Assembly: GCF_016862275.1 (NCBI RefSeq)
Contig: NZ_BOMQ01000035.1
Location: 1 to 64,000 of the forward strand
Source: Actinoplanes nipponensis
Lineage (GTDB): Bacteria; Actinomycetota; Actinomycetes; Mycobacteriales; Micromonosporaceae
Reading direction: 5' to 3'
DNA: 64,000 nt
In this document: piece by piece, positions 1 to 7,403 of the stretch
Layout: every line of letters starts with the position of its first letter
How positions within the stretch are numbered: the stretch's first letter is position 1
Position numbers and translations under genes: made by a program
Notes under the pieces: generated by a model
The model's database searches: none
What the model was told of the DNA's origin: nothing
The model's input: only the letters and a program-made list of their open reading frames with translations

Positions 1-26
1 GGGCGTAGTTCGGTGCAGTCGGTCAT
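1..26 (-). CDS. Start of a third copy of the 30-codon CxxC mini-gene (partial, runs off left edge)
   Basis: The nadB stop reads GCATGA, and the ATG inside it opens a new frame encoding MTDCTELRP before the window ends. 23 of these 26 bases match the start of the two tandem mini-genes near 4.1 kb, which begin MTDCTEPRL. The GCATGA junction is also the same as theirs. This is therefore probably a third family member placed after nadB. A nadC start was the alternative, since nadC usually follows nadB; it is less likely because the DNA match to the mini-genes is so close. Only nine residues are visible. Confidence 0.5.
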
Positions 27-1684
27 GCCATCTCCTCGAAGGTCTGGGTGATCCTGCCCTTGCCGTCGATCGCGTCCAGCAGGTGCCCGCGCCACTCGTC
101 GAGGGCGTTCGGGTAGTCCTCGCGCCAGTGGCAGCCGCGCGTCTCGCGGCGCTCGGCGGCCGAGGCCACCAGCGTGCTCGCCACGGTCAGCAGGTTGGTG
201 GCCTCCCAGGCCGCGTTGTGCGGGACGCCGTGCTGCTCGCCGAGGCGGGCCAGCTCCTTGGCCGTGGCGGCGAGCGAGTCGGCCGAGCGCAGCACGCCGG
301 CGCCGCGGGTCATCGCCCGCTGGAGGTCGCCGCGGATCGCCGGGGCCACCACCCAGCCCGGCTCGCCGGCCGGCGCCACCGGGTCGGCCTGCGGCGGCAG
401 GTCGCGGGCGATGTCGTCGGCGATCCGGCGGGAGAAGACCAGGCCCTCCAGCAGGGAGTTGCTGGCCAGCCGGTTCGCGCCGTGCACGCCGGTGCAGGCG
501 ACCTCGCCGCAGGCGTACAGGCCGGCGATGGAGGTGCGGCCGTGCAGGTCGGTGCGCACGCCCCCGGAGGCGTAGTGGGCCGCCGGGGCGACCGGGATCA
601 GCTCGGTCGCCGGGTCCACGCCGGCCGCCCGGGTGGACGCCACGATCGTCGGGAAGCGCTGCTCCAGGAACTCCCGGCCCAGGTGCCGGGCGTCCAGGTA
701 GACGTGGTCGGCCCCGGTGGCCCGCAGCACCCGGTGGATGCCCTTGGCCACCACGTCGCGCGGGGCCAGCTCGGCCAGCTCGTGCTGGCCCACCATGAAC
801 CGCTTGCCGGTCTCGTCGACCAGGTGGGCGCCCTCGCCGCGCAGCGCCTCGGAGATCAGCGGCCGCTGGGCCGAGGTCACGCTGGCGGTCACGAACGACG
901 TCGGGTGGAACTGGACGAACTCCACGTCGGTGACCCGGGCGCCGGCGCGCAGGGCGAGCGCGACGCCGTCGCCGGTGGAGACCGCCGGGTTGGTGGTGGA
1001 GGCGAAGATCTGGCCCATGCCGCCGGTGGCCAGCACGACCGCGCGAGCCAGAATGGCGCCCACGCCGTCCTCGCTGCCCTCGCCCAGCACGTGCAGCGTG
1101 ATGCCGCAGGCCCGGCCGTCGGCCGCGCGCAGCAGGTCCAGCACCAGGGCGTGCTCGACCAGCCGGATCCACGGGTCGCGCAGCACCGCCGCGTGCAGGG
1201 CCCGCTGCACCTCGGCGCCGGTGGCGTCGCCGCCCGCGTGCACGATCCGGTCGGCGCGGTGCCCGCCCTCGCGGGTCAGCATCAGCGACCCGTCGGCGTG
1301 CCGGTCGAACTCGGCGCCCATCCGCATCAGCTCGCGGATCCGGGCCGGGCCCTCCTCGACCAGCACGCGGACCGCGGCCGGGTCGCAGAGGCCGACCCCG
1401 GCGATCTCGGTGTCGAAGGCGTGCGCCTCGGGGGTGTCCAGCGGGTCCAGCACGGCCGCGATGCCGCCCTGCGCCCACCGGGTCGACCCGTCGTTGATGT
1501 TGACCTTGGTGACGACGGTGACGTGCAGGCCCGCCTCGCGCAGGTGCAGGGCGGCGGTCAGGCCCGCGACGCCGGAGCCGACCACCAGCACGTCGGTGGT
1601 CTCGGTCCAGCCGGGCTCGGCGGCGGCCAGGCGGCGGGGTAGCGCCGGAAGGTCGGCAAGATGCGACATGCGCTCAGTCAACAT
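23..1684 (-). CDS. nadB: L-aspartate oxidase
   Basis: This FAD flavoprotein oxidises L-aspartate to iminoaspartate, the first step of de novo NAD synthesis, in the cytoplasm. The N-terminus carries the FAD dinucleotide fold (VLVVGSGVAGLTAALHL). Family motifs follow: RWAQGGIAAV, HRADRIVHAGGDATG and, near the C-terminus, GANRLASNSLLEGLVF. The frame stays open to about 1807, but homology begins near TETTDVLVVG, so the ATG at 1684 (553 aa) or 1669 (548 aa) is the likely start; neither has a strong ribosome binding site. It ends with an ATGA overlap into a small reading frame. It lies downstream of panC-panD and a lipoprotein gene in a minus-strand cofactor cluster. Quinolinate synthase (nadA) is not in the window. 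Identity is secure; the start is not. Confidence 0.93.
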   Translation of the reverse strand: MLTERMSHLADLPALPRRLAAAEPGWTETTDVLVVGSGVAGLTAALHLREAGLHVTVVTKVNINDGSTRWAQGGIAAVLDPLDTPEAHAFDTEIAGVGLCDPAAVRVLVEEGPARIRELMRMGAEFDRHADGSLMLTREGGHRADRIVHAGGDATGAEVQRALHAAVLRDPWIRLVEHALVLDLLRAADGRACGITLHVLGEGSEDGVGAILARAVVLATGGMGQIFASTTNPAVSTGDGVALALRAGARVTDVEFVQFHPTSFVTASVTSAQRPLISEALRGEGAHLVDETGKRFMVGQHELAELAPRDVVAKGIHRVLRATGADHVYLDARHLGREFLEQRFPTIVASTRAAGVDPATELIPVAPAAHYASGGVRTDLHGRTSIAGLYACGEVACTGVHGANRLASNSLLEGLVFSRRIADDIARDLPPQADPVAPAGEPGWVVAPAIRGDLQRAMTRGAGVLRSADSLAATAKELARLGEQHGVPHNAAWEATNLLTVASTLVASAAERRETRGCHWREDYPNALDEWRGHLLDAIDGKGRITQTFEEMA

Positions 1685-1731
1685 CGCGAAGGCGCGGAAA
1701 TCACGGCCGGGGCGGTAAGAAGTGCCGGGCG

Positions 1732-2667
1732 TTACTGGTACTGCACCGGCATGGCCTTGCCACCCTTGCCCTTCAGCGACGCGGTGAGGGTCCGCGCGTC
1801 CAGCCACAGGTAGCAGCGCACGCCGTGATCACCCAGCTCCCAGACGTCGTCGCCGCCCGGCAGCGAGATCACGCCGGCCCGGAACTGCAGGTCGGCGTCG
1901 TCCGGCACACCGACGTACGAGGCGATCAGGGAGCGGCAGCCCTCGTGGAACTCGTCCCACTGCTTGCCGGTCACGGGATAGGCGAGGTCCTTGGCGTCCC
2001 AGATCCCCACGAACTCCGCGTTGTGCTCGGCCGAGCACGGCGTGGCCGGCATCGTGCCGATCTTGCCGTCCTCGTTCAGCAGCACCCGGTAACAGGTCAG
2101 CAGCAGCGGCGACACCGGCTCCTTGAGCGCGTCGCGCAGCGAGCCGACCCGCTGCACCAGGCCGCCGTCGTCCTCCACCGAGCTGCTCACCAGCACCTCG
2201 CAGCGGTACCAGCGGGCGCCACCGGCCCAGGCGGCGCGGGTCGGCTGGGTCACCCCGATCCACAACCGGGAGGTCCGCCACGGCCCGCCCACGTAGGCCG
2301 TGGTCCGGGCGTCACAGTCCCGGTACGCCGCCCGCGCCCCCGCCGAATCCGGGGCCGGCGGGTCCGGCGCCTCGGCCGCGGGGCTGGGATAGGTGCCGAC
2401 GTACACGGTCTCGGTGCGGTGCTTGAGCTTGCAGTCGACCTCTTCGTAGGTCGACCGGGCGCCGAAGGTGGCGAAGTTGGCCAGGTGACAGGTCTGCGCC
2501 GCCGGGGTGAAGCCGGCCGGTACCCCGATCGCGGCCCAGCCGTCGGTGAGGTCGCCGTCCACGCCGGCCGGATTGCCGCAGCCGCCGGCGAGCACCAGCG
2601 CGAGCAGGCTCAGCGCCGCCGCGACCGGCCACCGCCGCGAACGGGGCAGCCGGGGCAGGTGTCGCAT
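1732..2667 (-). CDS. Putative lipoprotein with septum-formation-like domain
   Basis: This 311-residue protein starts MRHLPRLPRSRRW, a basic N-terminus followed by a hydrophobic stretch and the lipobox-like LAGGC, so it is probably lipid-anchored outside the membrane. The body has paired cysteines. A C-terminal block (TPCSAEHNAEFVG, later GCRSLIASYVG and VRCYLWL) resembles the septum-formation domain of actinobacterial membrane proteins, in which a Cys and an H-x-x-E region recur. The C-terminal part of the kinase at 59-60.5 kb has a comparable CARPHSWEVFAVG block. It sits between panD and nadB on the same strand. The frame continues upstream to 2736, but the ATG at 2667 fits the signal peptide. 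Its function is unknown. Confidence 0.75.
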   Translation of the reverse strand: MRHLPRLPRSRRWPVAAALSLLALVLAGGCGNPAGVDGDLTDGWAAIGVPAGFTPAAQTCHLANFATFGARSTYEEVDCKLKHRTETVYVGTYPSPAAEAPDPPAPDSAGARAAYRDCDARTTAYVGGPWRTSRLWIGVTQPTRAAWAGGARWYRCEVLVSSSVEDDGGLVQRVGSLRDALKEPVSPLLLTCYRVLLNEDGKIGTMPATPCSAEHNAEFVGIWDAKDLAYPVTGKQWDEFHEGCRSLIASYVGVPDDADLQFRAGVISLPGGDDVWELGDHGVRCYLWLDARTLTASLKGKGGKAMPVQYQ

Positions 2668-2765
2668 GTAACCGAGCCTCCCGAGCGGCCGACGCTGTCC
2701 GATTTGTCGATCATAGGGCAATCGACCGGACACCACGGCGCCTTGGCGAAGACCTCGGCCCTCCG

Positions 2766-3194
2766 TCAGCCGACGAGCAGGGCGCCGTCCGCGCGTACCG
2801 GATCGCCGGCCATGCCCTCGACCACCGCGGCCGGGTCCGCGCCCAGCTCGATGATCTTGTTGGCCGCGTCCACGTGCACGATCCGCGGCTCGTACGACCG
2901 CGCCTCGGCGTCCTGGAACTGCCCGTAGGAGATGAGGATGACCAGGTCGCCGGGGTGCACCAGGTGGGCCGCCGCGCCGTTGATGCCCAGCACGCCGGTG
3001 CCCCGCTCGCCCGGGATCACGTACGTCTCCAGCCGCGCGCCGTTGGTCACGTCCACGATCGCGACCTGCTCGCCGGGCAGCAGATCGGCCGCCTCCATGA
3101 GGTCCAGATCCACCGTCACCGAGCCCACGTAGTGCAGGTCGGCCTGGGTCACCGTGGCCCGGTGGATCTTGGACTTGAGCATCGTACGCAGCAT
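2766..3194 (-). CDS. panD: Aspartate 1-decarboxylase proenzyme
   Basis: PanD converts L-aspartate to beta-alanine, which panC joins to pantoate. The 142-residue length is normal for actinobacteria. The autocleavage site is visible as HYVGSVT, with Gly24-Ser25: cleavage there makes the pyruvoyl group on the new alpha-chain N-terminus. The conserved N-terminus ([20 protein letters not shown]) and the [12 protein letters not shown] block of the double-psi barrel are present. Its ATG overlaps the panC stop as TGATG, so the two genes are translationally coupled. Confidence 0.95.
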   Translation of the reverse strand: MLRTMLKSKIHRATVTQADLHYVGSVTVDLDLMEAADLLPGEQVAIVDVTNGARLETYVIPGERGTGVLGINGAAAHLVHPGDLVILISYGQFQDAEARSYEPRIVHVDAANKIIELGADPAAVVEGMAGDPVRADGALLVG

Positions 3195-4027
3195 CAGGCG
3201 GCCTTCCCCAGCAGCACCGGAACGTTGTCGATCAGCCGGGTCGCGCCCACCTTGGCCGCGACCAGCAGCCGCGCGGGCCCGTCGGCGGGCGCCGGGCCGA
3301 GCAGCGGGTCGGTGAGGGCGAGATAGTCGACCCGCACGCCCGGCTCGTCGGCGAGGATCTTGCCGGCCGCCTCCAGCACGCTCCGCGCGTCCGTCTGCGC
3401 CGCGCCCTCCCGCAGGGCGTGCGACAGGGCGAGCGCCGCCCGCCGCTCGCCGGCCGACAGGTAGCGGTTGCGGCTGGACAAGGCCAGACCGTCGTCCTCC
3501 CGGACCGTCGGCACGCCGATGACCTCCACGCCGATCTCCAGGTCGTGCACCATCCGGGTGATCAGGGCCAGCTGCTGGAAGTCCTTCTCGCCGAAGAACG
3601 CCAGGTCGGCCCGGGTCAGCAGGAGCAGCTTGGCGACCACGGTGAGCATCCCGGCGAAGTGCCCCGGCCGGCTGGCGCCCTCCAGGATCTCGCCCAGCGG
3701 GCCCGCGTTCAGCGTCACCTGCGGCGACCCGCCCGGGTACATCTCGTCGCGGTCCGGGGCGAACACCAGGTCGACCCGCTCGGCCCGGCAGGCCTCGACG
3801 TCGGCGGCCAGGGTCCGCGGGTACTTGTCGAAGTCCTCGTTCGGCCCGAACTGCAACGGGTTCACGAACACGGTGACGATGACGAAGTCGCCCCGCTCGC
3901 GGGCGACCCGCATGAGCCTGCGGTGCCCCTCGTGCAGGGCGCCCATGGTCATAACCACGGCCACCCGGCCGCTCGCGGCAGCCCGGGCCGCGGCGAGCTC
4001 GGCGCGGGTGTGAACAAGCGCAGTCAT
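3194..4027 (-). CDS. panC: Pantothenate synthetase (pantoate-beta-alanine ligase)
   Basis: PanC makes pantothenate from pantoate, beta-alanine and ATP in the cytoplasm, leading to coenzyme A. The 277-residue protein has the nucleotidyltransferase HxGH motif in [12 protein letters not shown], then [17 protein letters not shown], the [10 protein letters not shown] region and the [10 protein letters not shown] block. The ATG overlaps the stop of the upstream 30-codon mini-gene (GCATGA), and the GGGG-rich 3' end of that mini-gene could act as its ribosome binding site. The panC stop in turn overlaps the panD start. The order DUF2520 gene, panC, panD matches other actinobacteria; the mini-genes between them are the unusual part. 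Confidence 0.96.
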   Translation of the reverse strand: MTALVHTRAELAAARAAASGRVAVVMTMGALHEGHRRLMRVARERGDFVIVTVFVNPLQFGPNEDFDKYPRTLAADVEACRAERVDLVFAPDRDEMYPGGSPQVTLNAGPLGEILEGASRPGHFAGMLTVVAKLLLLTRADLAFFGEKDFQQLALITRMVHDLEIGVEVIGVPTVREDDGLALSSRNRYLSAGERRAALALSHALREGAAQTDARSVLEAAGKILADEPGVRVDYLALTDPLLGPAPADGPARLLVAAKVGATRLIDNVPVLLGKAA

Positions 4028-4116
4028 GCTGTGCCCCCTTTTCGCATGCCCTTCTGGCCCTCACCGTCACGGTCGCGGCACACGCCCGCCAGGCGTGGCT
4101 CGGTGCAGTCGGTCAT
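4024..4116 (-). CDS. Small 30-aa protein, tandem copy 2 (second Cys of the CxxC lost)
   Basis: This 31-codon frame starts [20 protein letters not shown], ends in GGTA and stops in a GCATGA overlap with the panC start. It is 93% identical in DNA to the copy just upstream: six changes in 89 bases, no indels, three of them synonymous. Residue 16 is Arg instead of Cys, so the CxxCxGxG motif of copy 1 is broken. Its own ATG overlaps the stop of copy 1. A GA-AAAGGGGG stretch near the 3' end could be the panC ribosome binding site. Too short for ordinary gene callers, but the linked start-stop overlaps and preserved frame argue that it is translated. It could act only as a coupling spacer. Confidence 0.55.
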   Translation of the reverse strand: MTDCTEPRLAGVCRDRDGEGQKGMRKGGTA

Positions 4117-4205
4117 GCTGTCCACCCCTTTCGCATGCCCTTCTGGCCCTCGCCGTCACAGTCGCGGCACACGCCTGCCAGGCGTGGCTCGGTGCAGTCG
4201 GTCAT
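4028..4205. repeat. 89-bp direct tandem duplication between the DUF2520 gene and panC
   Basis: Two head-to-tail units of 89 bp (about 4028-4116 and 4117-4205) differ at only six positions with no gaps. Each unit is one mini-gene from its ATG up to the next ATG. The first 26 bases of the unit also occur, with three differences, at the left edge of the window after nadB. Confidence 0.9.
4113..4205 (-). CDS. Small 30-aa CxxCxGxG protein, tandem copy 1
   Basis: The 31-codon frame encodes a 30-residue hydrophilic peptide starting [20 protein letters not shown] and ending KGWTA. Cys13 and Cys16 form CRDCDGEG, an exact CxxCxGxG as in one half of a DnaJ-type zinc finger; Cys4 is a third possible ligand. 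The start overlaps the stop of the DUF2520 gene (GCATGA), and its stop overlaps the start of copy 2 in the same way. It thus lies in an unbroken chain: DUF2520 gene, copy 1, copy 2, panC, panD. I do not recognise a named family. A role in metal binding, CoA/pantothenate control or translational coupling are all guesses. Confidence 0.6.
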   Translation of the reverse strand: MTDCTEPRLAGVCRDCDGEGQKGMRKGWTA

Positions 4206-5089
4206 GCGGGACTCCCTACGGTCGCCTGGGCGAGGACATCCATCAACAGCGCCGCGTCCTGCGGCCGCAGCCGCCCCGCGGCGATGGCCCGGTCGGCGGT
4301 GCGGCGGGCCAGCGCGAGATAGGCCGGTACGGACTCCGGCGCCAGGTGGCGCAGATGCTTGCCCACGGTGCCGGCGTCACCCCGCGACACCGGCCCGGTC
4401 AGCGCGGCGTCGCCGAGGCTCAGCGCGTTGTCCAGGGCGGCGTGCAGCAGCGGCGAGAGCACCGTCGCGGGCCGCTCGACGCCGGCCGCGCGCAGCTGGT
4501 CGGCGGCCTCGTTGACCAGCGTGACCAGGTGGTTCGCACCGTGCGCGAGGGCCGCGTGATAGAGCGGACGCGCCGGCTCGGCGATCCACTCCGGCACGCC
4601 GCCGAGGTCGGTGACCAGCCGCGCGGCGAACGCCCGGTCCCGGGCCGTGACGCCCCAGGCGATGCCGGGCAGCCGGTCCAGGTCGGCGTCGGCGCCGGTG
4701 AAGGTCATCGCCGGGTGCAGCGCGAGGCCGTCCACGTCGCCCAGCACCGCGAGACCGTGCGCGCCCGAGGTGTGCGCGACGACCGTGCCCGGGTGCAGCG
4801 CGCCGGTGGCGGCCAGGCCGGACACGACGGCGCCGAGGTGGTCGTCCGGGACGGCGAGCAGCAGCAGATCGGTGGCGGCCCGGGCGACCTCGTCGGCGGG
4901 CCGGATCGCGGCGCCCGGCAGGAGGCGCTGAGCGCGTTCCCGGGAGGCGGCGGAGACGGCGGCCGCGGCGACCACCCGATGGCCGGCGTCGGCGAGCGCG
5001 GCGCCCAGTACTGCGCCCACCCGGCCTGCCCCGACGACACCCACGACCAGTGGGCGGGCGCGCTTTGCGGCGCGCGGCACAGCGCTCAT
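4202..5089 (-). CDS. Rossmann-fold / DUF2520 protein of the pan operon
   Basis: The 295-residue protein starts with a dinucleotide-binding fold (VGVVGAGRVGAVLGAALADAG). It continues with an NADP-type reductase core (LLLLAVPDDHLGAVV, HTSGAHG, ALHPAMTFTG), then a helical DUF2520 C-terminal domain from about residue 150 (HAALAHGANHLVTLV). It resembles ketopantoate/pyrroline-carboxylate reductase-like proteins and matches the gene next to panC in mycobacteria (Rv3603c). By position it may supply a step of pantothenate synthesis, but that is inference. Its stop overlaps the first mini-gene. The ATG at 5089 opens the cluster; the roughly 190 bp upstream separates it from a plus-strand gene. Confidence 0.88.
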   Translation of the reverse strand: MSAVPRAAKRARPLVVGVVGAGRVGAVLGAALADAGHRVVAAAAVSAASRERAQRLLPGAAIRPADEVARAATDLLLLAVPDDHLGAVVSGLAATGALHPGTVVAHTSGAHGLAVLGDVDGLALHPAMTFTGADADLDRLPGIAWGVTARDRAFAARLVTDLGGVPEWIAEPARPLYHAALAHGANHLVTLVNEAADQLRAAGVERPATVLSPLLHAALDNALSLGDAALTGPVSRGDAGTVGKHLRHLAPESVPAYLALARRTADRAIAAGRLRPQDAALLMDVLAQATVGSPA

Positions 5090-5240
5090 TGAGAGATCCA
5101 GTCCTCGGTGTCAGTGCGCCTTCAGACCGCTCAAGGGCGGCGGTGGGGCGGTTGGACGGGGTACCGGTCGAGGCAAGTATGCGCCGATGTAACACGCTCG
5201 TGACAAGGGCGTGTGAACAACTGCACGGGGGGATTGCGCC

Positions 5241-5280
5241 TAGATTGGCAGGCGTGAAAAGCCTGGGCTGGAGAGCCGCG
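5241..5280 (+). promoter_or_regulatory. Candidate -10 box and ribosome binding site of the MidA-like gene
   Basis: TAGATT at 5241-5246 fits an actinobacterial -10 box. A GTG lies exactly seven bases downstream at 5254, the spacing of a leaderless transcript. A GGAGAG at 5270-5275 sits five bases before the ATG at 5281. So there are two plausible starts in one frame: a leaderless GTG (334 aa) or a leadered ATG (325 aa). No clear -35 box is seen. Confidence 0.4.
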
Positions 5281-6258
5281 ATGAGCTCCGCGCTGTATGG
5301 CCCGGACGGCTTCTTCACCCGGCCCGCCGAGGGTCCCGCGGACCACTTCCGGACCAGCGTGCACGCCTCGCCACTGTTCGCCGGCGCTCTGCTGCGACTG
5401 ATCCGCGCGGCGGACGACGCCCTCGGCCGGCCGCCGGTCCTGGACGTCATCGACGTGGGCGCCGGCCGCGGCGAACTCCTCGCCGCGTTGCAGTCGCTGC
5501 TCGGCGCCGATCCCGCCGACGAGCTGTCCCGGCGGGTCCGGTTCACCGCCGTCGAGGTGGCCGGGCGCCCCGCGGACCTGTCCGCCGGCCTCCGCTGGCG
5601 GCGTTCCCTGCCGCGGGGCGTGACCGGGGTGCTGCTGGCCACCGAGTGGCTGGACAACGTGCCGCTCGACGTGGCCGAGGTGGACCACCGCGGCCGGGTC
5701 CGGCGGGTGCTGGTGGACCCGGACACCGGGCACGAGACGCTGGGCCCCGAGGTGGACGCGGCGGACCGGTTCTGGCTGGCCCGGTGGTGGCCGGCGGCGC
5801 GGCCCGGGGACCGGATCGAGATCGGCTGGCCCCGCGACGCGGCCTGGGCCGACGCGGTCGCGGCCCTGAGCCGGGGCTGCGCGCTGGCGGTCGACTACGG
5901 GCACCTGCGCTCGGCGCGGCCCCCGCTCGGCACCCTGACCGGCTACCGGGACGGGCGGCAGGTGCCCCCGCGCGCGGACGGCAGCACGGACATCACGGCT
6001 CACGTGGCCGTCGACTCGGCCGCGGCGGCCACCGGGACCGCGTACCGGATCATCAGTCAGCGCGCCGCGCTGCGCGGGCTCGGGGTCGGCGGTGGCCGGC
6101 CACCGCTGGAGCTGGCCCGCACCGACCCGGCGGCCTACCTGCGGGCGCTGAGCGCCGCGGGCGCCGCCGCCGAGCTCACCGATCCGGCCGGCCTGGGCGG
6201 GCACTGGTGGCTGCTGCACGAGGTCGGCATCGAGCTCCGTGGGACGATGCTCCCATGA
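5281..6258 (+). CDS. MidA/NDUFAF7-type SAM-dependent methyltransferase
   Basis: The protein (325 aa from the ATG at 5281) begins with a conserved substrate-side segment ([20 protein letters not shown]). A class I methyltransferase SAM site follows ([16 protein letters not shown]), then [10 protein letters not shown], which matches the position of the NELLDA-type motif of the MidA/NDUFAF7 family. In mitochondria NDUFAF7 dimethylates an arginine of the complex I 49-kDa subunit. Here the stop overlaps the start of nuoD, the bacterial homologue of that subunit, as ATGA. The context therefore supports a NuoD-modifying or assembly role, inferred rather than shown. A GTG at 5254 is a possible alternative start. 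Confidence 0.82.
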   Translation: MSSALYGPDGFFTRPAEGPADHFRTSVHASPLFAGALLRLIRAADDALGRPPVLDVIDVGAGRGELLAALQSLLGADPADELSRRVRFTAVEVAGRPADLSAGLRWRRSLPRGVTGVLLATEWLDNVPLDVAEVDHRGRVRRVLVDPDTGHETLGPEVDAADRFWLARWWPAARPGDRIEIGWPRDAAWADAVAALSRGCALAVDYGHLRSARPPLGTLTGYRDGRQVPPRADGSTDITAHVAVDSAAAATGTAYRIISQRAALRGLGVGGGRPPLELARTDPAAYLRALSAAGAAAELTDPAGLGGHWWLLHEVGIELRGTMLP

Positions 6259-7397
6259 GCGACCTGCGGGAGATGACCGTCGGGACCGGGTCCGGGCTGG
6301 ACACCGCCGACATGGTGCTCAACATCGGCCCCCAGCACCCGTCCACGCACGGCGTGCTCCGGCTCAAGCTCACCCTCGACGGCGAGCGGGTGACCGCCTG
6401 CGAGCCCATCGTCGGCTACATGCACCGCGGCGCCGAGAAGCTGTTCGAGGTGCGCGACTACCGGCAGATCATCGTGCTGGCCAACCGGCACGACTGGCTG
6501 TCGGCGTTCGCCAACGAGCTGGGCGTCGCGCTCGCCGTCGAACGGCTCATGGGCATCGAGGTGCCCGAGCGCGCGACCTGGCTGCGGATGGCGCTGGCCG
6601 AACTCAACCGGGTGCTCAACCACCTGATGTTCCTGGGGTCGTACCCGCTGGAGATCGGCGCGATCACGCCGATGTTCTACGCGTTCCGCGAACGGGAGAC
6701 GCTCCAGGCGGTCATGGAGGAGGTCTCCGGCGGCCGGATCCACTACATGTTCAACCGGGTCGGCGGGCTCAAGGAAGAGGTCCCGGCGGGCTGGACGACG
6801 CGGGCCCGCACGGCGATCGACGAGGTCCGGCGCCGGATGCCGGACATCGACCGGCTGATCCGGCGCAACGACATCTTCCTGGCCCGCACGGTCGGGGTCG
6901 GCGTGCTGACCGCCGAGCAGGCCGCCGCGTACGGCGCCTCCGGCCCGGTCGCCCGGGCCAGCGGCCTGGACGTCGACCTGCGGCGCGACGAGCCGTACCT
7001 GGCGTACGGCGAGCTGGACGTGCCCGTGGTGACCCGTACGGCCGGCGACTGCCACAGCCGCTTCGAGGTACTGCTGGACCAGGTGTACGTGTCCCTGGAC
7101 CTGGCGCAGGAGTGCCTGGACCGGGTGGACCGGATCAGCGGCCCGGTCAACGTGCGCCTGCCCAAGGTGGTCAAGGCGCCCGAGGGGCACACGTACGCGT
7201 GGACCGAGAACCCGCTCGGCATCAACGGCTACTACCTGGTGTCCCGGGGCGAGAAGACCCCCTGGCGGCTCAAGCTGCGCACGGCCTCGTACGCGAACGT
7301 CCAGGCGCTGGCCACGCTGATCCCGGGCTGCCTGGTGCCGGACCTGATCGCGATCCTGGGGTCGATGTTCTTCGTGGTCGGGGACATCGACAAGTAA
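6255..7397 (+). CDS. nuoD: NADH-quinone oxidoreductase subunit D, stand-alone copy
   Basis: The 380-residue protein is a full-length complex I 49-kDa subunit. Hallmarks are [62 protein letters not shown], and the C-terminal [23 protein letters not shown]. In complex I it lines the quinone chamber with NuoB. No other nuo genes are near, so this is a solitary paralogue. The ATG overlaps the stop of the MidA-like methyltransferase. The Arg in HRGAEK (residue 58) aligns, as I recall, with the arginine methylated by NDUFAF7 in mammals. It may replace the main-operon NuoD or serve a partial complex. Confidence 0.93.
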   Translation: MSDLREMTVGTGSGLDTADMVLNIGPQHPSTHGVLRLKLTLDGERVTACEPIVGYMHRGAEKLFEVRDYRQIIVLANRHDWLSAFANELGVALAVERLMGIEVPERATWLRMALAELNRVLNHLMFLGSYPLEIGAITPMFYAFRERETLQAVMEEVSGGRIHYMFNRVGGLKEEVPAGWTTRARTAIDEVRRRMPDIDRLIRRNDIFLARTVGVGVLTAEQAAAYGASGPVARASGLDVDLRRDEPYLAYGELDVPVVTRTAGDCHSRFEVLLDQVYVSLDLAQECLDRVDRISGPVNVRLPKVVKAPEGHTYAWTENPLGINGYYLVSRGEKTPWRLKLRTASYANVQALATLIPGCLVPDLIAILGSMFFVVGDIDK

Positions 7398-7403
7398 CGC
7401 CCG

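Noticed and set aside
1-26. Start of nadC right after nadB
   Set aside because: nadC is the usual neighbour, but the 23/26 match to the mini-gene starts at 4.1 kb makes a mini-gene copy the better reading. Not fully excluded.
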